Assembly: GCA_003215635.1 (NCBI GenBank)
Contig: QCKC01000013.1
Location: 1-36,568 of the forward strand
Length of the DNA: 36,568 bases
Direction of reading: 5' to 3'
Origin: Prochlorococcus sp. AG-409-J19
GTDB lineage: Bacteria; Cyanobacteriota; Cyanobacteriia; PCC-6307; Cyanobiaceae
The translations under genes and the position numbers were made by a program. Position 1 is the first letter of the stretch. Every line of letters starts with the position of its first letter. This document shows, in pieces, positions 27,909-36,458 of this stretch. Below the pieces are notes generated by a model. The model saw nothing but the letters and a program-made list of their open reading frames with translations, did no database searches and was not told the DNA's origin.

Positions 27909-30530
27909 ATGCTAAACAAAGACTTTGTTAGACTCTCAGATTATAAGCCTTATCCATTCCTAATCCCATCGATTGAATTGGATTTTGATATAAAGGGGGA
28001 AGAAGTTTTTGTTAATAGTTTAATGCAAGTTATTCCAATTGACAAAACCTCAAGAAATTTAGAATTAAAAGGCGTAGATCTTGATTTGCAATCCATTTCT
28101 ATTAATGGTAGATCTCTGAAAGATAGTGAATATGAATTTAGTTCGACGGAGCTTATCTTTAAAGATACTTTGCAAGAACCATTTCAATTAAAAACTACTT
28201 GTAAGATTAAACCATTTGAGAATACCTCCCTCCAAGGCTTATATTCCAGTGGCAATATTCTCGTTACGCAATGTGAAGCAGAAGGATTTAGACATATAAC
28301 CTTTCATCCAGACAGGCCAGATGTTTTAAGTCGTTTTAAAGTTTGTATCAAGGCAAATTGTTCCAATTATCCAATATTGCTCTCAAATGGCAACCAAATA
28401 TCATCTCGCTTATTAGATAGTTGTGGTGAGCGAAAAGAAGTAATTTGGGAGGATCCCTACCCCAAGCCTTCATATTTATTTGCCCTTGTTGCTGGAGATC
28501 TCAGAGAGGTTAAAGCAGATTTTAAAACATCTTCTGGACGTTCTATCCTCTTGCGAGTTCATGTCGAAGAAGGTGATGAGAAATATACGCATCATGCTGT
28601 TAATTCTTTAAAAAGAGCTATGAAATGGGATGAAGAAAAGAATAATCTTGAATACGACTTAGATGAATATAATATTGTTGCAGTTCGGCACTTTAATATG
28701 GGAGCTATGGAAAATAAAAGTTTGAATATATTTAACTCTAAACTAGTCTTAGCAGATTCAGAAATAGCCACTGATAGTGAACTAGAGAGAATAGAAAGTG
28801 TTATAGCTCATGAATATTTTCATAATTGGACAGGCAATAGAATAACTTGCAGAGATTGGTTCCAGCTTTCTCTTAAAGAAGGCCTTACTGTTTATAGAGA
28901 TCAATCCTTTACCGCAGATTTGCATTCTCCTGATGTTAAGAGGGTAGAGGATGTTTCTCTTCTACGTAATACTCAATTCCGTGAGGATGCTGGGCCTACT
29001 TCTCACCCAGTCAAGCCTGATAAGTATCACTCTATAGACAACTTCTATACAACAACTATCTATGAGAAAGGAGCTGAAATAATCAGAATGTTAAATATAT
29101 TGATTGGTAAAGAGAGATTTATGAAGGGATTTTCTCTTTATATAAAACGTTTTGATGGAACTGCAGCAACTACAGAAGACTTCTTGTCTGCAATAGCAGA
29201 AGGTGCGTGCTCAGATGGAAGTGATTTGGGGTTTGAACTTGATAAATTTCGAAGATGGTATCACCAGAGAGGCACTCCAAAAGTATCTGTCTCTCGCCAA
29301 TGGATTCAAGAAGAAGGTAAACTAACTATCACCCTAAAACAAATAATCCCTCAAACAGAGGATAAGAGCAGTGGATATCCATTAGTTATTCCATTCCTCT
29401 TTGCATTGATTGGAGATGAAGGGCGAATAGGCGAAGAACAGTTGATGATTCTTGATCAAGAAGAGTCAACTTTAGTAATAGAAGATAATAAGCTTAGAAA
29501 TATTTCCCCAGTAATATCTTGCTTTCGCGGTTTCTCAGCACCTGTAGTCTTTTCTATTGATTCTACAGTTGAAGAATATATTCGTGTTTTGAAATTTGAT
29601 GACGACCATTTTGCTCGTTGGGAAGCGGGAAAGAACTTAATGAGAGAAGCAGTTCTTGCTCGTGCATCAGGAGAGCCAGAGCAAGAGCTAGAAAACGAAT
29701 TGATCAAAGTTCTTGAGAAGATGATTGAAAATCATTTCAACTTCGATCATTCAGCTTTGTCTACATTATTAACTTTTCCTGGAATGTCAGAACTTGAAAT
29801 ATCTCAAGACCTAGTGACACCTTTATCTCTTTATTATGCCACCATAAATTTAAAACAAAAATTTGGAAGAGAATTACAATCTCCTTTGAAGAAGATGTTG
29901 GCAGAATTAAATTTTATCTCTAATGAAAACTGGCCAAATGGTCAAGGTGCCCGCCGTTTAACAGCTATTGCTTGGAGCCTTTTGACAATCTCTGGAGATC
30001 AAGAAATACGAGATTCAGCATTGCAAGCAGTGAGTGGTTCTTCCATGACATTGGCTAGAGGAGCTCTTAATGCATTTAAACCAGTTGATTGCCCAGAAAG
30101 GACTATTTCTATGAATATCTTTTATGAACGATGGAAAGATCGACCTGTAATTCTTGACTCATGGTTTGCACTTGAATCTTCTATACCTCATAAGGATGGT
30201 TTAAGCAATCTTTCAAGATTATTGCATCATCCAAGGTTTGATCCATTAGCTCCAAATTCAATTAGGGCTGTTTTAGGCGGATTAGCTTCTAATCCACTTG
30301 TTTTTCATGCAATTGATGGAACTGGATATACTTTTATGGCTGAGCAGTTGCTTTTAGTTGACGGAAGAAATCCTATTACAGCTTCAAGAATAGTAAAGGT
30401 TTTTAGTAGTTGGAATGACTTTTCCAGCCCTCACAAAGAAGGTATGTTTAAGGCTCTAAAGTTTCTTGTTCAAAAGAATCTCTCATCTAATACAAGGGAA
30501 GTAGTTGAATTGATGTTGAACAATGCCTGA
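27909..30530 (+). CDS. pepN: Aminopeptidase N (M1 family)
   Basis: A cytosolic zinc aminopeptidase, 873 aa, of the bacterial PepN type. Seen: the exopeptidase motif NMGAMENKSLNIFN, the zinc site HEYFHNWTGNRI (His301, Glu302, His305) with the third ligand Glu324 in SLKEGLT, and the catalytic Tyr region DNFYTTTIYEKGAEII. After the catalytic core come the Ig-like domain (about residues 450-550) and a long alpha-helical C-terminal domain of PepN. ATG at 27909. Role: removing N-terminal residues from peptides during protein turnover. Convergent with prsA, with 58 bp between stops and no strong terminator seen. Confidence 0.95.
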   Translation: MLNKDFVRLSDYKPYPFLIPSIELDFDIKGEEVFVNSLMQVIPIDKTSRNLELKGVDLDLQSISINGRSLKDSEYEFSSTELIFKDTLQEPFQLKTTCKIKPFENTSLQGLYSSGNILVTQCEAEGFRHITFHPDRPDVLSRFKVCIKANCSNYPILLSNGNQISSRLLDSCGERKEVIWEDPYPKPSYLFALVAGDLREVKADFKTSSGRSILLRVHVEEGDEKYTHHAVNSLKRAMKWDEEKNNLEYDLDEYNIVAVRHFNMGAMENKSLNIFNSKLVLADSEIATDSELERIESVIAHEYFHNWTGNRITCRDWFQLSLKEGLTVYRDQSFTADLHSPDVKRVEDVSLLRNTQFREDAGPTSHPVKPDKYHSIDNFYTTTIYEKGAEIIRMLNILIGKERFMKGFSLYIKRFDGTAATTEDFLSAIAEGACSDGSDLGFELDKFRRWYHQRGTPKVSVSRQWIQEEGKLTITLKQIIPQTEDKSSGYPLVIPFLFALIGDEGRIGEEQLMILDQEESTLVIEDNKLRNISPVISCFRGFSAPVVFSIDSTVEEYIRVLKFDDDHFARWEAGKNLMREAVLARASGEPEQELENELIKVLEKMIENHFNFDHSALSTLLTFPGMSELEISQDLVTPLSLYYATINLKQKFGRELQSPLKKMLAELNFISNENWPNGQGARRLTAIAWSLLTISGDQEIRDSALQAVSGSSMTLARGALNAFKPVDCPERTISMNIFYERWKDRPVILDSWFALESSIPHKDGLSNLSRLLHHPRFDPLAPNSIRAVLGGLASNPLVFHAIDGTGYTFMAEQLLLVDGRNPITASRIVKVFSSWNDFSSPHKEGMFKALKFLVQKNLSSNTREVVELMLNNA

Positions 30531-30588
30531 CTTCAGCGCATCTTTAATGGATTTGCAATCCTTGATTACTTGAAAATAATAAAGTCTC

Positions 30589-31584
30589 TTAACGGAACAT
30601 TGAACTTACTGAGCTTTCCTCATGAATTCTCCATATTGCCTCTCCTAGCATATTCGCTACGGATAAGACTTCTAATTGAGTAAATATTTTTTCTGACTCA
30701 ATTGGGATACTGTTTGTTACTACAACTTGCTCGAAGAGTTCCTTTTCTGAAAGCCTTTCAAAAGCCGGGGGTGAAAAAACTGCATGCGAGGCACATGCTA
30801 TTACTCTTTGAGCACCATTTTCTTTGAGAAGCTTTGCTCCTGCATAGATTGTTCCTCCTGTATCAATCATATCGTCGATCAAGATTGCGGTTTTCCCTGA
30901 TACATCACCAATCACCGTTAAGCTTTTGGAAACATTATGAGCAGCCCGACGTTTGTCGATTATTGCTAGTGGCGCATCTTTCATCTGTTTAGCGAATGCC
31001 CTAGCTCTTGCTACACCTCCTACATCAGGAGAAACTACAACTATTTCCCCTAGTTCTTGGGCTGAAAGATAGTCCACAAGTACAGGTGAACCATAGATAT
31101 GGTCACAAGGTATGTCGAAATATCCTTGTATCTGGGCTGAATGCAAATCCATTGCGAGGACTCGGTCTACTCCCGATTGAACAAGCAGGTTTGCGGTTAG
31201 TTTGGCTGTTATTGATTCCCTTCCAGCTGTCTTACGATCGGCCCTCGCGTAGCCGTAATAGGGAATGACCGCCGTAATTTGACGTGCCGATGCTCTTTTG
31301 CATGCATCAACCATAATCATCAGTTCCATCAAATTGTCATTGACTGGAGCGCAGGTTGGTTGTATCAAAAAAACATCACATCCACGTATTGATTGTTGAA
31401 TTTGGATGTATAGCTCCCCATCAGCAAATCGTTTGCAAACTCTTGGTCCATCTTTAACGCCTAAGTATTCAGCGATCTCTCTTGCTAGGGATGGATTAGA
31501 AGTCCCGCTGAAGATTCTTAGTCGGCGGGTGTCATGAAAGATTTTCTCTTTTTCACTCCGCGCTTCGGTCAGGAAAGTAGTCAC
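30589..31584 (-). CDS. prsA: Ribose-phosphate pyrophosphokinase
   Basis: Makes PRPP from ribose-5-phosphate and ATP for purine, pyrimidine, NAD, His and Trp synthesis. Seen: FSGTSNPSLAREIAEYLGV, RFADGELYIQIQQSIRG, IPYYGYARADRK, the metal-site DLHSAQIQGYFDIPCDH, the flexible-loop VSPDVGGVARAR, and the PRPP-binding ILIDDMIDTGGTIYAGA. The frame starts at GTG 31584 (331 aa), including about 20 extra N-terminal residues typical of cyanobacterial Prs. It is divergent from an unknown gene with 84 bp between starts. PRPP links it to hisH and guaB3 in this window through their pathways. Confidence 0.96.
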   Translation of the reverse strand: MTTFLTEARSEKEKIFHDTRRLRIFSGTSNPSLAREIAEYLGVKDGPRVCKRFADGELYIQIQQSIRGCDVFLIQPTCAPVNDNLMELMIMVDACKRASARQITAVIPYYGYARADRKTAGRESITAKLTANLLVQSGVDRVLAMDLHSAQIQGYFDIPCDHIYGSPVLVDYLSAQELGEIVVVSPDVGGVARARAFAKQMKDAPLAIIDKRRAAHNVSKSLTVIGDVSGKTAILIDDMIDTGGTIYAGAKLLKENGAQRVIACASHAVFSPPAFERLSEKELFEQVVVTNSIPIESEKIFTQLEVLSVANMLGEAIWRIHEESSVSSMFR

Positions 31585-31668
31585 GTCAGCAGCGGATGTT
31601 GCTTTCTATACTTAGATCGTAATGCTGCGAAGGCAAATAACCAATGTTTGTTCAAATAAGCTTTTTAA

Positions 31669-32202
31669 ATGGTGTTCCCAATTCCTTTCCTTATCGCCAC
31701 GGCTGAATTGCCTCCATCGTCAATGCTTGCAGGAGCCAAGGCAATTTCATCCGGATGGGGTGGCTCTTTAATTCAGCTTAGTTGTACAGATGATCCAATT
31801 AAGACTTTGAAAGAGTTGCCTCAAGTAGAGGGCCTTGCCCAATTGAACGGAGATGCCGCAATGAAAAACTCTTTTGGAGACAGTTGGATGGAATCACTTG
31901 GTTTTTGGCGACAACCAGTCCTTCTAATGACTTGTCCAACTCTTTCTGGAGATATCCCTGGCTCTGCTTCTGCCCATGTTGCACTCTGTTCTGTCCTTTC
32001 TATTTCATTGATTGGTATTGTTCAGGTTGGTGGAGAATGGGATGTCGCAAGTCGCAGATCAGATGGTTTGCCATGGTGTGGTTGGCTACCTGATAGGACA
32101 TCATTACAGTCTCAAGAATTTGATGATTTAAATTCAGATATAAATATTTCTGGAATTATAAACATAATGCGTAAACGTATTCTATTTTTGGGCCTTGGAT
32201 AA
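31669..32202 (+). CDS. Conserved hypothetical protein with IVQVGGEW and DGLPWCGWLP motifs
   Basis: A 177-residue protein without transmembrane helices. The centre has an alpha/beta pattern: WRQPVLLMTCPTLSGDIPGS, a helix AHVALCSVLS, a strand SLIGIVQVGGEW, then a striking motif RRSDGLPWCGWLPD. I believe similar proteins occur across marine picocyanobacteria, but I cannot name a function. The strand-helix-strand order, LIGIVQ and the C-terminal WCGWLP block could suit a nucleotide- or ligand-binding fold. ATG at 31669. The C-terminal 30 residues look less conserved. It is convergent with the LCP-like gene; the two stops are adjacent. Confidence 0.65.
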   Translation: MVFPIPFLIATAELPPSSMLAGAKAISSGWGGSLIQLSCTDDPIKTLKELPQVEGLAQLNGDAAMKNSFGDSWMESLGFWRQPVLLMTCPTLSGDIPGSASAHVALCSVLSISLIGIVQVGGEWDVASRRSDGLPWCGWLPDRTSLQSQEFDDLNSDINISGIINIMRKRILFLGLG

Positions 32203-32970
32203 CTAATTTGTCTTTATATATTTACCACTTTGTACTTTAGAAATAATAGGAGGCTTTTTGCTTGATAGAGCAGCCTTTGATAAACTTGTTAGTTCTGCAA
32301 ATGATAGGTCTGTCTGAATATTTTCATTAATCAAATGCAGAATTTCTGGCATTTTAGGGGAAGCTGATGATTTCTGGAGCTTCATTATTAGTTGCCCAAT
32401 AGTTAGATTACTCTTTGATTGAATCTTTTGCCCTTGTATGTTTTTAGTGCTTTCTATATTGTTGATTTTATTTGAGATCATCTTCATGCTTCTAGAATCT
32501 ATTATTGCATATCTTTTTGGTTCCTTAAAAATTGAAGTGAACTTTTGATTGATAATATCTACAGTTAGCGCAACTCCTCCTTCATTAAAGGCATCTGATA
32601 GGGTTTTGATATTTTCTGCATCTACGATTTCGCTTACATCGATATCGGGTATTTTTAGTATTTTTAATGGTTTCTGCGCCTCTATCGTTAGCAGAGTAAA
32701 TGAAGATAAAACTGAGTTTTTTATAGATTTGTTGGAATGGTATTTTTGTTTCTCGTGGTTTTCTTGTAATACAATTAAGTTGATAGCTTCATTGGGCACT
32801 TTCCCGATTTCCACATCGGCATTATTTGCAAATCTACCAAGTTCAATCCTGTCTATTTCTGGCCATATAAATGACATTGTAGTATTCGTTAGCCATAGAC
32901 CTCCAAGAAATGCACCTAGGCGCTGTATCGCTCTACCTGGATATTTGCCGAGTAAATTAAGTCTTATCAA
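32203..32970 (-). CDS. Degenerate LytR-CpsA-Psr (LCP)-like protein (tentative)
   Basis: A 255-residue protein with one N-terminal hydrophobic stretch (AFLGGLWLTNTTMSFIW, about residues 19-35), then a soluble, probably extracytoplasmic domain. The order of FTLLTIEAQKPLKILKIPDIDV, ENIKTLSDAFNEGGVALTVDIINQ and PKRYAIIDSRSMKMI matches the LCP core (strand, PRD strand, GG-helix, YxxID strand), whose members attach glycopolymers to peptidoglycan or membrane lipids. The usual Arg of the SIPRDT motif is replaced (KIPDID), so catalysis is doubtful. The frame begins at TTG 32970, five bases after a perfect TATAAT. Low-complexity Lys/Asn/Ser-rich C-terminus. Confidence 0.6.
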   Translation of the reverse strand: MIRLNLLGKYPGRAIQRLGAFLGGLWLTNTTMSFIWPEIDRIELGRFANNADVEIGKVPNEAINLIVLQENHEKQKYHSNKSIKNSVLSSFTLLTIEAQKPLKILKIPDIDVSEIVDAENIKTLSDAFNEGGVALTVDIINQKFTSIFKEPKRYAIIDSRSMKMISNKINNIESTKNIQGQKIQSKSNLTIGQLIMKLQKSSASPKMPEILHLINENIQTDLSFAELTSLSKAALSSKKPPIISKVQSGKYIKTN

Positions 32971-32975
32971 AAGCT

Positions 32976-32981
32976 ATTATA
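32976..32981 (-). promoter_or_regulatory. Putative -10 box TATAAT of the LCP-like gene
   Basis: The minus strand reads TATAAT, five bases upstream of the TTG start at 32970. If used, transcription would start at or within a few bases of the start codon. No good -35 box is seen 17 bp upstream (AATATA). Confidence 0.45.
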
Positions 32982-33044
32982 ATGAAGATTAGTCGTTATA
33001 TATTAATAACTTTCTAATTGCTAAATGAGTTTTTCTCGAATTGC

Positions 33045-33212
33045 TTAATGATCTTTCTCAAGGCTGAAATTATTTGAGTAGAAAATCTTTGTTTTAATAT
33101 CATCAGCTGTCTTTTTCTGAAGTTGATTCATAATTCTGATGTTGTTCAGAATTATGAGAGTCGAGTTCAAGGTTTCAGCTTCTTCATTGTTAATGCCTAT
33201 AGATACTTCCAT
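33045..33212 (-). CDS. Small protein of unknown function with strong RBS
   Basis: A 55-residue soluble protein starting MEVSIGINNEEAETLNSTLI, with a predicted helix-rich middle (ILNNIRIMNQLQKKTADDIKTKI) and a charged end (SLEKDH). ATG at 33212 is preceded by AAGGAGA (33216-33222), one of the best Shine-Dalgarno sites in this window, where such sites are rare. This favours a real gene and decides the start over a GTG at 33227. I do not recognise a family. It is divergent from malQ, whose ATG is only 29 bp away, and lies upstream of the LCP-like gene on the same strand with 74 bp between. Confidence 0.65.
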   Translation of the reverse strand: MEVSIGINNEEAETLNSTLIILNNIRIMNQLQKKTADDIKTKIFYSNNFSLEKDH

Positions 33213-33215
33213 TAA

Positions 33216-33222
33216 TCTCCTT
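33216..33222 (-). promoter_or_regulatory. Ribosome-binding site of the 55-aa gene
   Basis: AAGGAGA on the minus strand with 3 nt to the ATG at 33212. It is complementary to the 16S rRNA tail and selects the ATG over the in-frame GTG upstream, which has no such site. Confidence 0.7.
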
Positions 33223-33241
33223 TTCACTTGTCTTTTTTGTA

Positions 33242-34801
33242 ATGTCAGCTATTGATTTGGGTAGGTCCTATGGTGTTCTTTTACATCCAAGTTCCTTACC
33301 TTATAGCCCAGTTTGTGGAACTTTTGGCCAGGCCGCTCGGAGTTGGCTGCATTTGCTCGCTAAAAATGGAGTAGGGGTTTGGCAAGTCTTGCCTCTGTCT
33401 CCTACAGACTCCACGGGATCTCCATATAGTTCTCCCTCTGGATTTGCTTTGAATCCCTCTTTTCTTGATGTTCAGGATTTAGTTAGAGATGGCTATTTGC
33501 CAGATGAAGTAGAGAAAGAACTGCCCGGAGCCAACGAATCAAAATTTGAAACCAAAAAATTAGACTTTGCTTTATCTGAACAACGTAGTTTTATAATTGG
33601 GGAAATTTTAAGGAAAAATTGGTCAAAGCAGTCGTCAGTAAAACACCAAAATTTTAACGATTGGTGTAGAAGAAATTTCTGGTTAGAGGATCATTCTTCA
33701 TTTATTACTTTAAGGAAAGAGAATGCTGGTAAACCCTGGTGGGAATGGCCTAAAGATTTAGCAATTCATAATGTTTATTCTCTAAGGATCTGGAAATCAA
33801 AGAACAAAAGTAAGTTGCTCGAGAGTAAACTTCTTCAGTGGCATTTGTCACGTCAATGGAATGAGATTAGGGAACTGGCCAGAGAACTTAATGTGATGAT
33901 ATTTGGTGACATTCCTTTTTATGTCTCACATGATAGTGCAGATGTATGGAGTAGAAGATCTCTTTTTTCTGTTGGCTCTGATGGTAACTTAGATATGCAG
34001 AGTGGAGTCCCTCCCGATTACTTTGCTGAAACAGGCCAACTATGGGGAACACCTACATACAATTGGAGAACTCATCGCTTTTCTAGATTTAGATGGTGGA
34101 GAAGAAGATTATCTAGGCAAATTCAATTGTTTGATTTTGTTAGATTGGATCATTTTCGAGCCCTTGAGTCATATTGGGCTGTTCCTGGCAATGAAAAAAC
34201 GGCATTGAATGGCAGTTGGAAAAAGTCTCCAGGTTATGAGCTCTTGAAATTATTTAGAAGAGAATTTAAAGGTAAGATGCCTTTGATTGCAGAGGACCTA
34301 GGAGTTATTACAGATGCTGTTGAAAGTTTACGAGATAAGTTTCTTATACCTGGTATGAAGGTTTTGCAATTTGCATTTGATGGTAACTTAACAAACCCTT
34401 ATCTGCCTAAAAATATAATTGGCAATAGGTGGGTTGTTTATGTTGGTACTCATGATAACCCTACTACTATTTCTTGGTGGAATAAATTAAATACAGAAAG
34501 TCGTTCTCAAATTGAAAAGGAAACCAATTGTTTTGTTGATTCCCCAGGCTGGCAGTTATTAGATTTGGCTTTAGCTACTGATGCCTTCTTAGTGATAGCA
34601 ACTATACAGGATTTACTTAGTTTAGATGATTCTGCTCGTTTTAATACACCAGGTACCATTGGAGATAATTGGTCATGGAGACTGGCTGATCTAGGGGAGA
34701 ATATAGAGGGCTCCCTTAAAGGTTATGGAGAGAGAGGTGATCTTTTTGGACGTAACTTTGGTGCCTCTAATTTGTTGACTAATTATTTTTCTAATCGATA
34801 A
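33242..34801 (+). CDS. malQ: 4-alpha-glucanotransferase (amylomaltase)
   Basis: GH77 enzyme that transfers alpha-1,4-glucan segments between maltodextrins during glycogen breakdown. Seen: the N-terminal GVLLHPSSLPYSPVCGTFG, VLPLSPTDSTGSPYSSPSGFALN, GDIPFYVSHDSADVWS, the nucleophile motif VRLDHFRALESYWA (Asp303), the acid/base motif IAEDLGVI (Glu351) and VYVGTHDNPTT with the transition-state Asp. The 519-aa length is standard for bacterial type MalQ. ATG at 33242. The 3' end overlaps the RodZ-like gene by 19 bp on the opposite strand. Together with the GH57 gene it suggests glucan handling. Confidence 0.95.
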   Translation: MSAIDLGRSYGVLLHPSSLPYSPVCGTFGQAARSWLHLLAKNGVGVWQVLPLSPTDSTGSPYSSPSGFALNPSFLDVQDLVRDGYLPDEVEKELPGANESKFETKKLDFALSEQRSFIIGEILRKNWSKQSSVKHQNFNDWCRRNFWLEDHSSFITLRKENAGKPWWEWPKDLAIHNVYSLRIWKSKNKSKLLESKLLQWHLSRQWNEIRELARELNVMIFGDIPFYVSHDSADVWSRRSLFSVGSDGNLDMQSGVPPDYFAETGQLWGTPTYNWRTHRFSRFRWWRRRLSRQIQLFDFVRLDHFRALESYWAVPGNEKTALNGSWKKSPGYELLKLFRREFKGKMPLIAEDLGVITDAVESLRDKFLIPGMKVLQFAFDGNLTNPYLPKNIIGNRWVVYVGTHDNPTTISWWNKLNTESRSQIEKETNCFVDSPGWQLLDLALATDAFLVIATIQDLLSLDDSARFNTPGTIGDNWSWRLADLGENIEGSLKGYGERGDLFGRNFGASNLLTNYFSNR

Positions 34802-35649
34802 GAACCAGGAGATCCATCTAGATGAGAGGCTTCTTTATTTTGCCAAATTATTTTGTCTTTTAGTGATGGTATTGGATATATTTTTAGAGAAACAGGAGGC
34901 CTTAGGTTCAGGCTAAGGATTCCCTTGACATTTTTTAGATTTGTTTTGGAACCATCGGCACTAGTTAATACTAGATTCCGTGTATTTTTTAAATTTATTT
35001 CTAATTTGCCTCTGTCAGAATCTGTATAGTTTAGCAAGATAGATGAAATTAATTGTCTTATATCAATGCTCTGCTCGTCATTCAGAGAATTTAATACGAT
35101 GAGTTTTTGCTCTTCTGTAAATAAAGTATTATTTGTTGATAAAGCACTACTGTCAAATGGGATAGGATTAACAGAATTGTTGTTCATATGGAGATTATTA
35201 CTTTGATTATTATTTAGAGCAAATATGCTTAATAATATAGCAATGAAATAAAGAATATTTCCCGTCCAGCCGGTTAGTATTTCAATTCGTACTAGTTTTA
35301 AACCTCTGCCTAATTTCTTTGCTGATACATTCTTTGAGCTTTTGATGAATTCATTGACGTTTCTTAAACTTCCTGCTTTCATATTCAGTTCTGATTCCAG
35401 TCGATTTAATATCGAAATAAGGTAAGCTTCTTCCGGTAGTTTGTTAATCCAACCTTCCTCTATTGCTTCGATTACAGCGATAGATATTTTTGTTTTATAA
35501 GAGATCTCTTGAATACTCAAATTCATGCATTCTCTTTGATTGCGAAGTAATTTTCCAGCTTCAGTTAAAGTGAATTTCTTAGATTCTTTGGTCTGATTTC
35601 TATCTTTAACCTCTGATTGGTATTTTTTCCAGATTTTTTGTAATAACAT
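34783..35649 (-). CDS. RodZ-like protein: HTH_25 domain, one TM helix, extracytoplasmic domain
   Basis: A cytosolic XRE-type helix-turn-helix occupies about residues 25-90 in the 288-aa version (FTLTEAGKLLRNQRECMNLS, EISYKTKISIAVIEAIEEG, LPEEAYLISILNRL). A single membrane helix follows (TGWTGNILYFIAILLSIFAL, about residues 127-146), then a Ser/Asn-rich linker and a beta-rich C-terminal domain (LEINLKNTRNLVLTSADGS, LSLNLRPPVSLKIYP). This is the layout of RodZ, which links MreB to cell shape in other bacteria. I chose ATG 35649, 2 bp after the upstream stop; the longer frame (to 35712) would overlap the pseudouridine synthase gene by about 60 bp. RodZ identity is by architecture. Confidence 0.75.
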   Translation of the reverse strand: MLLQKIWKKYQSEVKDRNQTKESKKFTLTEAGKLLRNQRECMNLSIQEISYKTKISIAVIEAIEEGWINKLPEEAYLISILNRLESELNMKAGSLRNVNEFIKSSKNVSAKKLGRGLKLVRIEILTGWTGNILYFIAILLSIFALNNNQSNNLHMNNNSVNPIPFDSSALSTNNTLFTEEQKLIVLNSLNDEQSIDIRQLISSILLNYTDSDRGKLEINLKNTRNLVLTSADGSKTNLKNVKGILSLNLRPPVSLKIYPIPSLKDKIIWQNKEASHLDGSPGSYRLEK

Positions 35650-35651
35650 TT

Positions 35652-36380
35652 TTATAAAGATTGGCTTCTTTTGATTATTGGCATCCATTCTTCTTTCTCT
35701 AACTCTCTCCATGATCCTTCAGGAAGATCTTTTAATTCCAAATGTGCGATTGCAATTCTTTGGAGGTCCACTACAGGATGTCCCATTTTACTCGCTATTC
35801 TCCTTATTTGTCTGTTTTGACCTTCTCTCATAATGATTTTGATGAGGGATCTGCTTTTGAATTCTTTTATTATCTTAACCTCTGCCTGCCTAGTTTTTCT
35901 TCCATTGAGAATTACTCCTTGGTTCCATTGCTCAAGAATATACTGCGAAGGTATACCTTCAACTAATGATAAATAAGTTTTAGAATGGGAGTACTTTGGA
36001 TGAGTTAGTTGCAGTGTAAGTTCGCCATTGTTTGTCAAGAGAATTGCGCCTCTAGAATCTTTGTCCAGCCTTCCTATAGGGTATATGCCACTTCGTAACC
36101 CTTTGGGCAAAAGGCTAATTACTGTTTTCCTTCCAAAAGGATCCTTGCAGCTACTAATAAATCCAACAGGTTTGTTTACCAGAAAAACTCTTTTTGAAGG
36201 TTTAGTTCTTATAGGTTTTTCGTCGATGAATATAGAGTCTTTTTCTGGGTTTGCCTTGTCACCAATTCTCGCAAGCTGTCTGTTTACCTTAACTCTATCC
36301 TGACGAATAAGTAACTCGGCTTTTCTTCTGGAGCAAATGCCGGCCTCTGAAATAATCTTTTGAAGACGATGAGTCGGCAT
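35652..36380 (-). CDS. Ribosomal pseudouridine synthase, RsuA/RluB/RluF family
   Basis: An enzyme that isomerises uridine to pseudouridine in rRNA. N-terminal S4 RNA-binding domain: RLQKIISEAGICSRRKAELLIRQ followed by VKVNRQ (about residues 4-35). The catalytic domain has FLVNKPVGFISSC, the Asp motif GIYPIGRLDKDSRGAILLTNNG (Ser replaces the common Thr after the catalytic Asp), KTYLSLVEG, and the family end IIMREGQNRQIRRIASKMGHPV. I start it at ATG 36380 (242 aa); a TTG at 36386 would add two residues. It is close to RluB in cyanobacterial annotation, but the target uridine cannot be read from sequence. It is followed by the RodZ-like gene in an apparent operon. Confidence 0.88.
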   Translation of the reverse strand: MPTHRLQKIISEAGICSRRKAELLIRQDRVKVNRQLARIGDKANPEKDSIFIDEKPIRTKPSKRVFLVNKPVGFISSCKDPFGRKTVISLLPKGLRSGIYPIGRLDKDSRGAILLTNNGELTLQLTHPKYSHSKTYLSLVEGIPSQYILEQWNQGVILNGRKTRQAEVKIIKEFKSRSLIKIIMREGQNRQIRRIASKMGHPVVDLQRIAIAHLELKDLPEGSWRELEKEEWMPIIKRSQSL

Positions 36381-36458
36381 CTGCAATTCTTTTGAATTTA
36401 GGTTAGTTATTACTCATGTTGCAGTTAGTATATTCGGACTCTTTTTAGTGTTATTGAG

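Noticed and set aside
32549..32992. 147-codon plus-strand frame opposite the LCP-like gene
   Set aside because: The minus-strand frame has the LCP-like order, an anchor and a promoter box; the plus frame is Ser/Phe/Ile-rich as expected for a shadow of a Lys/Asn-rich gene.
35650..35712. Upstream extension of the RodZ-like protein (MERVRERRMDANN...)
   Set aside because: It would lie inside the pseudouridine synthase gene. ATG at 35649 gives clean 2-bp spacing.
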